A DNA stretch of 64,000 bases, taken from the NCBI RefSeq assembly GCF_008039565.1, contig NZ_VDUX01000002.1:310001-374000 (forward strand). The letters run 5' to 3'. The DNA is from Aeromicrobium terrae (GTDB lineage: Bacteria > Actinomycetota > Actinomycetes > Propionibacteriales > Nocardioidaceae). This document shows, in pieces, positions 45,635 to 52,557 of this stretch (position 1 is the first letter of the stretch; every line of letters starts with the position of its first letter). Below the pieces are notes generated by a model. That model had not been told where the DNA came from. It did not search any database and was given only the letters and a program-made list of their open reading frames with translations. The position numbers and the translations under genes are program-made.

Positions 45635-46771
45635 CTAATCGATGAGCTCGACCTTGATGGCCCCGAACTCCGCCCCTTCATTGCCGTACTCGGCATCCGG
45701 GAATTCCTTGGCGCTGTCGATGAACGCTCCGAGCAGGCCGATGCGACCGCCCGTGGAGTCCCCACCGCACGCGGCAGGCTTTCCGAGGCACCATCCGGCC
45801 ACCTTGAAGGGCGCGAAGCCCACGATCTGGGTGGCGAACTTGGTCGGGTTGTCGTCAGGCGTTCCGTTGCCGGTTCCTACTGCACCCTTCGTCTTCGCTC
45901 CGCCGTAGCGGTAATTCTGGGTAGGGGCATGGATCGCGAGCAGAAGAATTGTCCCCTTCGGCGCGACGTCGTCAGCCCACTTCTTCGTGCAGGTCTCGTT
46001 CGCGCCCTGCACGTCGTCGACCTTTTCGAACACTTCGGGGTCGGTCTTCCCGTTGCAGATGTTGTTGCCATGTACCGAGAACCAGAATCCACCCCGAACG
46101 GTGTGCACGGCCCCCGGCAAGCTACCTCCGACGCCCGAGGGCGCGGAACACGACTTCAGCATGTCGTTGTCGTCCAGCCACGACTCCTTGTCGCCGTTGC
46201 CGAAGTCCTTCAGGTTGTCGTTCTCGTCGCTGCTCACGAAGGTCGTGGTGTTCAAGCCGGCGGCCCGAGCCTCCACGTACTCACACAAGGAGACGGCGAA
46301 CGGGATGACGGTCGCCTTCACGACGTGCTTGGACCAGCGAGCCGTGGCGTTGGCCGTCACCGTGCTGGTGGCCCACTCGGGGAAGACGCTGATGAAGCTG
46401 TTGTCGACCGTTCGCGCCACGCGGATGGTGACCTGGGTCGAGTCCAGCGAGACGCCACTCGGGACGGAAGTCGCGAGCCCGGAGACCGCGCCGCCGTCGA
46501 TGCGGAGGTTCGGGATTGCGAGGCTGGTGGCGGTCGCCGTGCCGCCCGCGACAGAGCACTTCGCGGCGTCGCCGGCGATGCAGTCGTATGCCACGGCGAA
46601 CGCTGCGGCATCAGCTCCGTGCTGCGCACGGGATCGCTGCATCGTGAGGTTCGCGGTGTCGACCCCGAGGCCGGTAGCACCGATGAGCACCACGCCGATG
46701 AGCGCAAAGAGGAGTGCGCTCACGCCTCGCTCGGAACGAGGGCGGCGGAACCAGTCAGTCACCCGTCGCAT
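45635..46771 (-). CDS. TadG-like surface/pilus-associated protein 3
   Basis: This 378-residue protein has a basic leader and pseudopilin-like segment (RRPRSERGVSALLFALIGVVLIGATGLGVDTA) and the helix TMQRSRAQHGADAAAFAVAYDC. A Cys-containing exported domain follows, with NPTKFATQIVGFAPFKVAGWC echoing the FAPFKVTGW motif of the locus 1 TadG-like proteins. It ends AEFGAIKVELID. It overlaps the tadE-like gene by 13 bp, exactly as in locus 1. Confidence 0.85.
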   Translation of the reverse strand: MRRVTDWFRRPRSERGVSALLFALIGVVLIGATGLGVDTANLTMQRSRAQHGADAAAFAVAYDCIAGDAAKCSVAGGTATATSLAIPNLRIDGGAVSGLATSVPSGVSLDSTQVTIRVARTVDNSFISVFPEWATSTVTANATARWSKHVVKATVIPFAVSLCEYVEARAAGLNTTTFVSSDENDNLKDFGNGDKESWLDDNDMLKSCSAPSGVGGSLPGAVHTVRGGFWFSVHGNNICNGKTDPEVFEKVDDVQGANETCTKKWADDVAPKGTILLLAIHAPTQNYRYGGAKTKGAVGTGNGTPDDNPTKFATQIVGFAPFKVAGWCLGKPAACGGDSTGGRIGLLGAFIDSAKEFPDAEYGNEGAEFGAIKVELID

Positions 46772-47124
46772 CGCGCCACGCCCTTCGCGTTGATGGTGAA
46801 CGTGTTGCCGCCGAAGAGACCTGTGGGGGAGCTGAAGGTCCCGGCAATGGTGATGACGGCGTTGGTGCCGGGTGTCCCCGTCGACGGACAGCCTTGGACC
46901 ACGACTGGTCCACCTGCCCCGGAAGGAAGCTGGCCAGAGACCGCTGCACTGGGACTCTTGTGCACCGCCTCTGCTCGCGCCGCGATGAAGGCGAGGTTGT
47001 TCAGCTCAGCACGCTTCGAGTATTGAACGCCGTACTCGATGATGCCCATCACCAGGAGCACGAGGACTGGCGCGATGAGAGCGAACTCCAGCATCGCGGC
47101 ACCGTGCTCGGATCGACGGCGCAT
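46759..47124 (-). CDS. TadE-like minor pseudopilin (locus 2)
   Basis: The product is 121 residues from ATG 47124 (MRRRSEHGAAMLEFALIAPV). The processing site is Gly followed by AAMLEF with Glu at +5. The exported part has two Cys, QGCPST and VARCDG at the C-terminus. Its length equals the locus 1 TadE-like protein and both end KGVARC-x2, so the two loci are clearly duplicates. Confidence 0.88.
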   Translation of the reverse strand: MRRRSEHGAAMLEFALIAPVLVLLVMGIIEYGVQYSKRAELNNLAFIAARAEAVHKSPSAAVSGQLPSGAGGPVVVQGCPSTGTPGTNAVITIAGTFSSPTGLFGGNTFTINAKGVARCDG

Positions 47125-47154
47125 GCCACCTCCTTCGCTCACTGCAACCCTCAT

Positions 47155-47190
47155 TGGAGCTGCAGCCCGCCGGGGCGGGCCGCAGCTCCA
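47155..47190 (-). terminator. Strong hairpin after flp (locus 2)
   Basis: Arms TGGAGCTGC/GCAGCTCCA continue inward through GCCCGCC/GGCGGGC, giving a ~16-bp GC-rich stem 16 bp after the flp stop and before the tadE-like gene. There is no T-run. Confidence 0.7.
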
Positions 47191-47206
47191 GGTCCGGTCT
47201 GAAGGA

Positions 47207-47389
47207 TCAGGGAATGATCGAGCCGAACTTGGCCGAGATCCGGCCGCCGAGAGCAGCAGCAGCGACGCCGACGACAACGGCGATGCCGACCACGAGCAGG
47301 GCGTACTCGACCATGGCCGCGCCCTTCTCGTTCTTGGCGCGCTCGGGAAGCATGAACAGGTGCAGATAGATGCGCGTGAAGATGGCCAT
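47207..47389 (-). CDS. flp: Flp-type pilin
   Basis: This 60-residue prepilin, MAIFTRIYLHLFMLPERAKN onward, has a 23-residue leader ending EKG. The mature N-terminus AAMVEYALLVVGIAVVVGVAA has Glu at +5; the mature subunit is ~37 residues. It is divergent from the locus 1 pilins. A GC-rich hairpin follows. It is the main pilin candidate of locus 2. Confidence 0.93.
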   Translation of the reverse strand: MAIFTRIYLHLFMLPERAKNEKGAAMVEYALLVVGIAVVVGVAAAALGGRISAKFGSIIP

Positions 47390-47536
47390 GACGATGGTCC
47401 TTCTGTGGGAGTCTCCGGTCCACCCAGCGCGGAACCGGTGGTCAGAAGGTAGAGCCGCGGCAGCGGGCCGCGTGAGGCAAATGCAGAAGAACGTCGTGGT
47501 CAGGGCGACAAGATGACCCGCACAGACCAGCCCGAC

Positions 47537-47552
47537 TAGTCCGTCAGGACTA
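47537..47552 (-). terminator. Hairpin after the 54-residue pilin gene
   Basis: TAGTCC-GTCA-GGACTA, a 6-bp stem, lies 4 bp after the stop codon at 47557. It is modest in stability and has no T-run. Confidence 0.4.
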
Positions 47553-47556
47553 TCGC

Positions 47557-47721
47557 CTACGGCATGAAGCCGTTGTACATGTCAACCAACCGCAATCCGA
47601 AGGCATTCGACGCCACGACGACGACCATTGCGATGCCCGTCGCGAGCAGGGCATACTCCGCGAACGCGGCGCCGGTCTCGGCCTTCGAGGCCATCCGGTT
47701 CCACCACTGCTTCAGGATCAT
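47557..47721 (-). CDS. Very short Flp-family pilin
   Basis: The ORF has 54 codons, MILKQWWNRMASKAETGAAF and on, ending YNGFMP. The leader is 17 residues ending ETG; the mature N-terminus AAFAEYALLATGIAMVVVVAS has Glu at +5 and Tyr at +6, the Flp processing pattern. It leads tad locus 2, 168 bp before the next flp. A TATAAC (47735-47730) lies only 8 bp upstream of the ATG, so its transcript may be leaderless. It is easily missed because of its size. Confidence 0.82.
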   Translation of the reverse strand: MILKQWWNRMASKAETGAAFAEYALLATGIAMVVVVASNAFGLRLVDMYNGFMP

Positions 47722-47734
47722 GGCGCGAGGTTAT

Positions 47735-47761
47735 AAAAAACTTCGGCGCGACGGACGCGAA
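47735..47761 (-). terminator. Hairpin with T-run after sortase-like gene
   Basis: On the minus strand TTCGCG...CGCCGAA forms an imperfect 6-bp stem right after the stop codon at 47763, followed by GTTTTTT, the only clear T-run terminator in the region. It separates the sortase-like gene from tad locus 2; the same AT-rich tract may double as the -10 region of the first pilin gene. Confidence 0.5.
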
Positions 47762-47762
47762 T

Positions 47763-48263
47763 TCAGAACTTCTCCAGCCCCACCAGCACGAGCTTGGTCT
47801 TCGTGACGCAGGTCTGGAGGACGACGTCGGTGCGGGGCATGTCCTTGACCATCGCCTTGCGCCGCAGACCGTAGCGGATCTCCGTAACCTCGTAGACGCC
47901 TGCGCGGACGCCGTCGCCGGACAGCTTGACGCCGTCGCCGTTCTTGAGCTTGGGGATCCAGCCCGATCCGCCGCAGTAGTCGTGCTCGGCCACGAGGACG
48001 GAGTTGCGCGGGCCCAGGCGGACCGAGATCGGGCCCTGGCACGCGTCGAGCATCACCGGGACGCCGTCGAGCGTGGTGTTCGCGTAGATGTGCCGGGTGA
48101 ACTTCACGTCGGGCGGCGGGCCCTTCGGGATCGGCAGCAGTGCCAGGCGCACGGACTCGAAGCTCGTGACGTCCGTCTGCGCGGACTGCGCGGGGGCAGC
48201 ACCGACCAGCACCGCTGCCACCAGCAGCGTCGCCAGTCCGATTCCCCGTCGCACGCCTTCCAT
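47763..48263 (-). CDS. Secreted sortase-like protein
   Basis: The product is 166 residues from ATG 48263. A signal peptide or anchor spans ~5-27 (RRGIGLATLLVAAVLVGAAPAQSA). The core resembles class E/F sortases: NSVLVAEHDYCGGSGWIPKL with His94, a GDGVKL...YEVTEI strand pair, and VLQTCVTKTKLVLVGL with Cys152 in the place of the TLxTC cysteine. The sortase Arg a few residues later appears to be Lys (K157). Sortases join surface proteins to peptidoglycan; here function is inferred from motif spacing only. A start at 48317 is possible but would put 18 polar residues before the signal. Confidence 0.5.
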   Translation of the reverse strand: MEGVRRGIGLATLLVAAVLVGAAPAQSAQTDVTSFESVRLALLPIPKGPPPDVKFTRHIYANTTLDGVPVMLDACQGPISVRLGPRNSVLVAEHDYCGGSGWIPKLKNGDGVKLSGDGVRAGVYEVTEIRYGLRRKAMVKDMPRTDVVLQTCVTKTKLVLVGLEKF

Positions 48264-48325
48264 CGTACGAGCGAAAAGGGGCCCATGGGCGTGAGACGGT
48301 TTCTCCGGAACGGACATGGAGGGGT

Positions 48326-48862
48326 ATGAGCGACGTCGACCTGCTCGCCCGAGCCGCAGCCGGAGACCGCCTGGCCTTCGGTGAGCTCTACGACCGGCAC
48401 GTGCGGCCGGTCTACTGGCAGGCGTACTCGGTCGTGCACGACGGCGCGGAGGCCGAGGACGTCACGCAGGACGTCTTCGTCATCGCGTGGCGCCGGATCC
48501 GGGCGATCACCGTCGTCGACGACTCGGTGCTGCCGTGGCTGCTCGTCACGGCCCGGTACACGGCGCTCAACGCGCAGCGCCGGGCTGCCCGACGTCGGGC
48601 CGACGAGCTGGTGGAGACACCCGGCGGCGTCGACGTCGAGCGCGAGGTGGAAGCCGCGCACGTGCGCGCTGAGATCGAGAAGGCCGTCGCGCTGCTGTCG
48701 CCCACCGACCGCCGGCTCTACGAGCTGTGCGTCGACGGCGACCGAACCTACGAGCAGGCCGCGGCCGACCTCGGTGTCACGCACGCCGTCGTCCGCAACC
48801 GCCTGCACCGGCTCCGCACCCGGCTGCGAGCCGACCTCCGTTCCATGAGGGAGACGTCATGA
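48326..48862 (+). CDS. ECF-type RNA polymerase sigma factor
   Basis: The product is 178 residues. A sigma-2 region (residues ~8-75, AFGELYDRHVRPVYWQAYSVVHDGAEAEDVTQDVFVIAWRR) and a sigma-4 helix-turn-helix (~110-170, LLSPTDRRLYELCVDGDRTYEQAAADLGVTHAVVRNRLHRLRTRLR) are present; there is no sigma-1.1 or full sigma-3. GGAGGGG precedes the ATG. It overlaps the downstream DUF4349 gene by 4 bp, the usual sigma/anti-sigma arrangement. The gene is divergent from the sortase-like gene. Confidence 0.92.
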   Translation: MSDVDLLARAAAGDRLAFGELYDRHVRPVYWQAYSVVHDGAEAEDVTQDVFVIAWRRIRAITVVDDSVLPWLLVTARYTALNAQRRAARRRADELVETPGGVDVEREVEAAHVRAEIEKAVALLSPTDRRLYELCVDGDRTYEQAAADLGVTHAVVRNRLHRLRTRLRADLRSMRETS

Positions 48863-49821
48863 CCACACCCCAGCTCGAGGAGCGCCGCATCGACGCGATG
48901 CGCGACTCCGTCATGGCCGCCGTCGACGCCGACGTCGCACGTCGTGGCCGCCGCACGCGTCGTGTGCTGGCCGGAACCGTGGCCGCCTGCGCGGTCGCGG
49001 TCATCGGCGGCCTCGGGGTCACGGCGCTGCAGTCGCCGGACACCCGCGCCGAGCACGCCACCGCTGCCGACTCCGCCGCCCGGGACACCGCGGCCCCGAG
49101 CGAGGCCGGCGGCGACACGTCGTCGTTCGACGCGCCGCAGAGCTCGAAGGCCGCCCCCGACGCGGACGCGGACCGCGAGGTCATCACCACCGGCACCGTG
49201 AACGTGACGGTGAAGGACCCCACCGGCTCCGCGCAGAAGTTCGCGACGTGGGTGGAGGGTCACCGCGGCCGGGTCGACCAGCGCACGCAGAACAGCGACG
49301 ACGGCGGCACGTCCGCGTTCCTCACCGTCCGGGTGCCGAGCACGCAGGTGTCCCGTGCCGTCGAGCAGCTGCGCGGCTATGGGAAGGTCGGCTCCGTCGA
49401 GCTGCAGCACCAGGACGTCACGACCCAGGGCCGCGACCTCGACGCCCGCATCAAGGCGCTGAGGATCTCGATCGACCGACTCGAGCGGATCCTCGCCGAC
49501 GCGAGGTCCACCGGCCAGGTGATCAGTGCCGAGAACGCGCTGACCCAGCGGCAGGAGCAGCTCGAGAGCCTCGTCGCGCAGCGCTCGGCACTGACCGGCC
49601 AGGTCGAGCTCGCCACGCTGTCCGTCGACTTCCTCCAGAAGGAGTCGACGTCCTCGGTCGACCCGGGCGGGTTCCGCGGCGGTCTCGAGGACGGCTGGAA
49701 CGCCCTCGTCGACGTGGTCAACGGCGTCGTCGAGCTGGCCGGCGTGCTGCTCCCCTGGCTCGGTGTCCTGCTCGTCGCCGTCCTGGGGTGGCTCGGGCTC
49801 CGCCGGTTCAGGCGGACCTGA
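48859..49821 (+). CDS. DUF4349 membrane protein, candidate anti-sigma factor
   Basis: The product is 320 residues. A cytoplasmic N-terminus of ~35 residues (LEERRIDAMRDSVMAAVDADVARRGRR) precedes a membrane segment (~37-58). An extracytoplasmic DUF4349 domain follows (VITTGTVNVTVKDPTGSAQKFATWVEGHRGRVDQ) with a coiled coil at ~195-255 and a C-terminal membrane segment (~295-313). The ATGA overlap with the ECF sigma gene suggests the N-terminus restrains that sigma factor; it lacks the HxxxCxxC zinc motif of ZAS-type anti-sigmas, so this is inference. It converges on the MBL gene with a 14-bp overlap. Confidence 0.8.
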   Translation: MTTPQLEERRIDAMRDSVMAAVDADVARRGRRTRRVLAGTVAACAVAVIGGLGVTALQSPDTRAEHATAADSAARDTAAPSEAGGDTSSFDAPQSSKAAPDADADREVITTGTVNVTVKDPTGSAQKFATWVEGHRGRVDQRTQNSDDGGTSAFLTVRVPSTQVSRAVEQLRGYGKVGSVELQHQDVTTQGRDLDARIKALRISIDRLERILADARSTGQVISAENALTQRQEQLESLVAQRSALTGQVELATLSVDFLQKESTSSVDPGGFRGGLEDGWNALVDVVNGVVELAGVLLPWLGVLLVAVLGWLGLRRFRRT

Positions 49822-50536
49822 GCTCGGCGACCGCCTCGGCCGGTGACCCGCGGTAGACCGGCCCGTGACCAGGCACGATGACGTCCGCGTCCACCGCCGC
49901 GATCGCGTCGTGCGCGCGCTCGACGTTCGCCGGGTCGTGGTCGAAGAACCCGGGCAGGCGCTGCGGGCCGGTGCGCCGGAGCAGCGGGTGGCCGTTGACC
50001 AGCGCGTCGCCGGTGACCAGCACGCGCGCGTCCGGGAGCAGGTAGGCGGTGTGCCCCGTGGTGTGGCCGGCCGTGTCGACCGGCACCGGCCGGCCGGGCA
50101 GGTCGAGCGGCGGCTCGAAGGCGGTGGCGCTCGGCACCGACACGTCCTTCATCGCGCCGAGACGCATCAGCTTCATCGACCACCGCACCGCGCCGGGGCG
50201 CCACAGGTTCTTGGTGACGTCGAGCGGCGTGGCCTGCTCGAGGTGCTCGCGCCGCACGTGCGCCGCCTCGCGCTCCGACGTGAGCACGGGCACCGGGTGC
50301 TCGGCGAGCAGCTGCGGGAGCGAGCCGATGTGATCGACGTGGGCATGGGTGATCAGCACCGCCTGCAGGTCCGACGGCTGGTGCCCGATCTGCCGGATCG
50401 AGGCGATGACGTTGTCGTGGTCGCCCGGATATCCGGCGTCGATCAGTGTCAGCGCCTCCCCGTCCTCGACGAGCGTCCAGTTGACCGCGTCGCTCTCGAC
50501 GGCGTGGACGCCCGGCGCGACCTCCGTGATCCTCAC
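49808..50536 (-). CDS. MBL-fold metallo-hydrolase
   Basis: This 242-residue protein has the HxHxDH zinc motif THAHVDHIGS (H64, H66, D68, H69). Later metal ligands are His in DTAGHTTGHTAYL, Asp in VLVTGDALVNG and His in VIVPGHGPVYRGS. The group includes glyoxalase-II-like and lactonase-like hydrolases; substrate unknown. No quorum-lactonase Tyr is obvious. A 51-bp palindrome lies between its start and the SDR stop upstream. Confidence 0.88.
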   Translation of the reverse strand: MRITEVAPGVHAVESDAVNWTLVEDGEALTLIDAGYPGDHDNVIASIRQIGHQPSDLQAVLITHAHVDHIGSLPQLLAEHPVPVLTSEREAAHVRREHLEQATPLDVTKNLWRPGAVRWSMKLMRLGAMKDVSVPSATAFEPPLDLPGRPVPVDTAGHTTGHTAYLLPDARVLVTGDALVNGHPLLRRTGPQRLPGFFDHDPANVERAHDAIAAVDADVIVPGHGPVYRGSPAEAVAELRSA

Positions 50537-50555
50537 GTGTCCCCTTCTTCGCCAA

Positions 50556-50606
50556 ATGTGACGCCCACAGCGTCATTCAGTCTCTATGACGCTCCGGGCG
50601 TCACAT
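50556..50606. repeat. 51-bp palindrome between SDR and MBL genes
   Basis: The arms ATGTGACGCCC and GGGCGTCACAT match exactly for 11 nt and continue inward to 21 nt with two mismatches; the loop is 9 nt. Each arm contains TGACG-type half sites, so it could be an operator as well as a terminator for the SDR gene. It starts 20 bp upstream of the MBL start codon. Confidence 0.6.
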
Positions 50607-50619
50607 ATTGCGTTCGAGG

Positions 50620-51270
50620 TCAGCCGTCGTACATGACGTGAGGGGTCCAGTCGTCGTCGGACCGGGTGACGGCGTCGAACATCGCCTCGGCGATCAGGTC
50701 CGGCGTGAAGGCGCCCTCGCGCGAGAGGACGCCGTTGACCTGCACCGCGACCGCGCGGATCCCGTCGGGTGCGAGCGTCTTGTCGATGCTGGTCACGAGG
50801 TTGCGAAGGGCCGCCTTCTGCATGCCGAGCGACGGCGCCTCGTTCCACGGCTTGTCGGCCGCGGCGCTGCCCGTGACCAGGAGCCGAGCGCCGGTGGGCA
50901 TCTTCGGCCGGGCTCCCTGGAGTGCCGGGAGCACCGGCGCGACGCCGACGCGCAGGTCGGCGAACAGCTCGTCGACGGTGAGGTGGAGCGGGTCCTTCTG
51001 CCGGAACGCGCTCGGGTTGAAGTGCAGGACGTCGATGCGCTCGAGCTCGCCCATCGCGCGGCGGACGGCCTCCTCGTCGGTGAGGTCGAGCACCAGCGTG
51101 CTGACGTCGATGCCGTCGGCCCGCAGGCTGTCGGCGACCTCCTCGAGCTGCGGCGGCTCGTTGGAGACGAGGACGACACGATAGCCGTCGCGGGTGAACC
51201 GGCGGGCGACCGAGGCACCGAGACCGGGCCCGGCACCGAGCACCACGAGAACAGGGCTGTCAGCACTCAC
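50620..51270 (-). CDS. SDR-family protein lacking the catalytic Tyr
   Basis: This 216-residue Rossmann protein has the cofactor loop LGAGPGLGASVARRF (residues 11-25) and LDLTDEE at the second strand. The active-site Ser is S135 in VTGSAAADK, but the YxxxK Tyr, expected at 148, is Leu (L148-G-M-Q-K152). The NNAG motif is NPSA. Either it acts on a modified chemistry or it is a non-catalytic binding protein. It is a stand-alone gene 20 bp downstream of a 60-residue hypothetical. Confidence 0.85.
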   Translation of the reverse strand: MSADSPVLVVLGAGPGLGASVARRFTRDGYRVVLVSNEPPQLEEVADSLRADGIDVSTLVLDLTDEEAVRRAMGELERIDVLHFNPSAFRQKDPLHLTVDELFADLRVGVAPVLPALQGARPKMPTGARLLVTGSAAADKPWNEAPSLGMQKAALRNLVTSIDKTLAPDGIRAVAVQVNGVLSREGAFTPDLIAEAMFDAVTRSDDDWTPHVMYDG

Positions 51271-51289
51271 GGTCCGACCCTACGGTCTC

Positions 51290-51472
51290 CTAGCCGCGGA
51301 GGGCAGCGGCGATGGCCGACCACCGGGCACCGGCGGCCTGGGCGAGCTCGATGGCGCGGACGACCTGCTCGTCGACGAGGTCGTGCTGGGGATCGCGGGC
51401 GCTGACCAGCGCGCACAGCTGCGCGACGGGGCCGGCGTCGAGGAAGTCGATCTCGACCGTGCTGGGGATCAT
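51290..51472 (-). CDS. Small hypothetical protein
   Basis: The product is 60 residues from ATG 51472, preceded at good spacing by GGGGGAGAGG; a GTG three codons upstream is possible. It is acidic, with a helix LVDEQVVRAIELAQAAGARWSAIAAALRG that reads like the beginning of a helix-turn-helix cut short at the second helix. It has no membrane segment. It sits 19 bp before the SDR start and may be its operon partner. Confidence 0.55.
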   Translation of the reverse strand: MIPSTVEIDFLDAGPVAQLCALVSARDPQHDLVDEQVVRAIELAQAAGARWSAIAAALRG

Positions 51473-51653
51473 CGTCGCCACCTCTCCCCCGGGCTCGCGC
51501 GGCGCCGGTGAGGCGAACCTAGAGCCAAATCCCTACGAGCGCACCCCGGGGGTCGTGTGGCCATCACCACCCTGCGATCGCCGGGTTCTCGACATGCGGC
51601 CGTCCTGCACCCGCCCTACGGTCGGGGGTGCTTCCCGACGAAAGGAAAGTGTC

Positions 51654-51860
51654 ATGCGAATCGGTTCCTCGCTCTTCCTGATGGCCCTGGGCGCGATCCT
51701 CGCGTTCGCCGTCACGGACCGCATCAACGACGTCGACCTCACGCAGGTCGGCTACATCCTGCTGGGCGTGGGCGCCCTCGGGCTGGTCGTCTCCCTGATC
51801 ATGTCCTCGCAGGCCCGCGACGACCGTCCGGTGCGTGACGACCGGCCGGCACGCTACTAG
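51654..51860 (+). CDS. DUF6458-type small membrane protein
   Basis: This 68-residue protein has two membrane segments (residues ~3-20 and 31-50, the second being VGYILLGVGALGLVVSLIM) and a short tail with the repeat DDRPVRDDRPARY. The first segment begins MRIGSSLFLMALGAILAFAV, which I recognise as a common actinobacterial two-TM protein (DUF6458). The ribosome site is AAAGGAAAG. It is followed by a bidirectional terminator. Confidence 0.8.
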   Translation: MRIGSSLFLMALGAILAFAVTDRINDVDLTQVGYILLGVGALGLVVSLIMSSQARDDRPVRDDRPARY

Positions 51861-51874
51861 CCCGACCAACGACG

Positions 51875-51906
51875 AGACCCCGCTTCCCGAGAGGGAGGCG
51901 GGGTCT
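51875..51906. terminator. Bidirectional terminator
   Basis: AGACCCCGC/GCGGGGTCT, a perfect 9-bp stem with a 14-nt loop, is followed by TCTTCTCGTT on the plus strand. It sits between the converging DUF6458 and response-regulator genes, 14 bp and 6 bp from their ends. Confidence 0.8.
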
Positions 51907-51912
51907 TCTCGT

Positions 51913-52557
51913 TCAGGGCTCGATCAGCCCGGCCCGGATGGCGTAGCGGGTGAGCTCGGTGCGGTCACGCATGCCGAGCTTGGCCAGCACGTTGGCTCGG
52001 TGCCGCTCGACCGTCTTGTGGCTGATGACCAGGATCTTCGCGATCTCCCGCGACGAGTAACCCTCGGCGATGAGCTTGACCACCTCGTCCTCGCGCGGCG
52101 TGAGCACGGAGCTGGGGGTGCGCTCACCGCGCTTCATCCGGTCGAGGAAGTCGCGAACCAGCGTGCTGGCCACGCCGGCGTAGAGGAACGAGTCGCCCCG
52201 CACCGCGGCTCGGCACGCGGAGACGAGGTCCTCGTCGGCCACCGACTTCAGCACATAGCCGGCTGCACCGGCCTTCAGCGCGGTGAAGAAGTACTGCTCG
52301 TTGTCGTGCATCGAGAGCATCAGCGCCTGGGTGGACGGCGAGCGCCGCTTGATCTCCTGGACGGCCTGCAGCCCGGTCATGCGCGGCATCGAGATGTCGA
52401 GGACGGCGAGATCCGGCCGGTGCTCGCGGGCGAGCTCGATGGCCTCGGCGCCGTTCGACGCCTCGGCGACGACCTCCATGTCCGGCTCGGCGTCGAGGAT
52501 CCTCCTGACCCCCGCACGCACCAGGGCGTGGTCGTCAGCCAGCAGGATCCGGATCAC
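51913..52557 (-). CDS. NarL/FixJ-type response regulator
   Basis: The product is 214 residues. The receiver domain has the phospho-acceptor D54 in DLAVLDISMPRMTG, with acidic DD at the N-terminus (LLADDHALV). A C-terminal LuxR helix-turn-helix follows (LTPREDEVVKLIAEGYSSREIAKILVISHKTVERHRANV). It overlaps the sensor kinase gene by 23 bp and is transcribed after it. Targets are unknown; the divergently transcribed Band7 operon upstream of the kinase is a candidate. Confidence 0.95.
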   Translation of the reverse strand: MIRILLADDHALVRAGVRRILDAEPDMEVVAEASNGAEAIELAREHRPDLAVLDISMPRMTGLQAVQEIKRRSPSTQALMLSMHDNEQYFFTALKAGAAGYVLKSVADEDLVSACRAAVRGDSFLYAGVASTLVRDFLDRMKRGERTPSSVLTPREDEVVKLIAEGYSSREIAKILVISHKTVERHRANVLAKLGMRDRTELTRYAIRAGLIEP

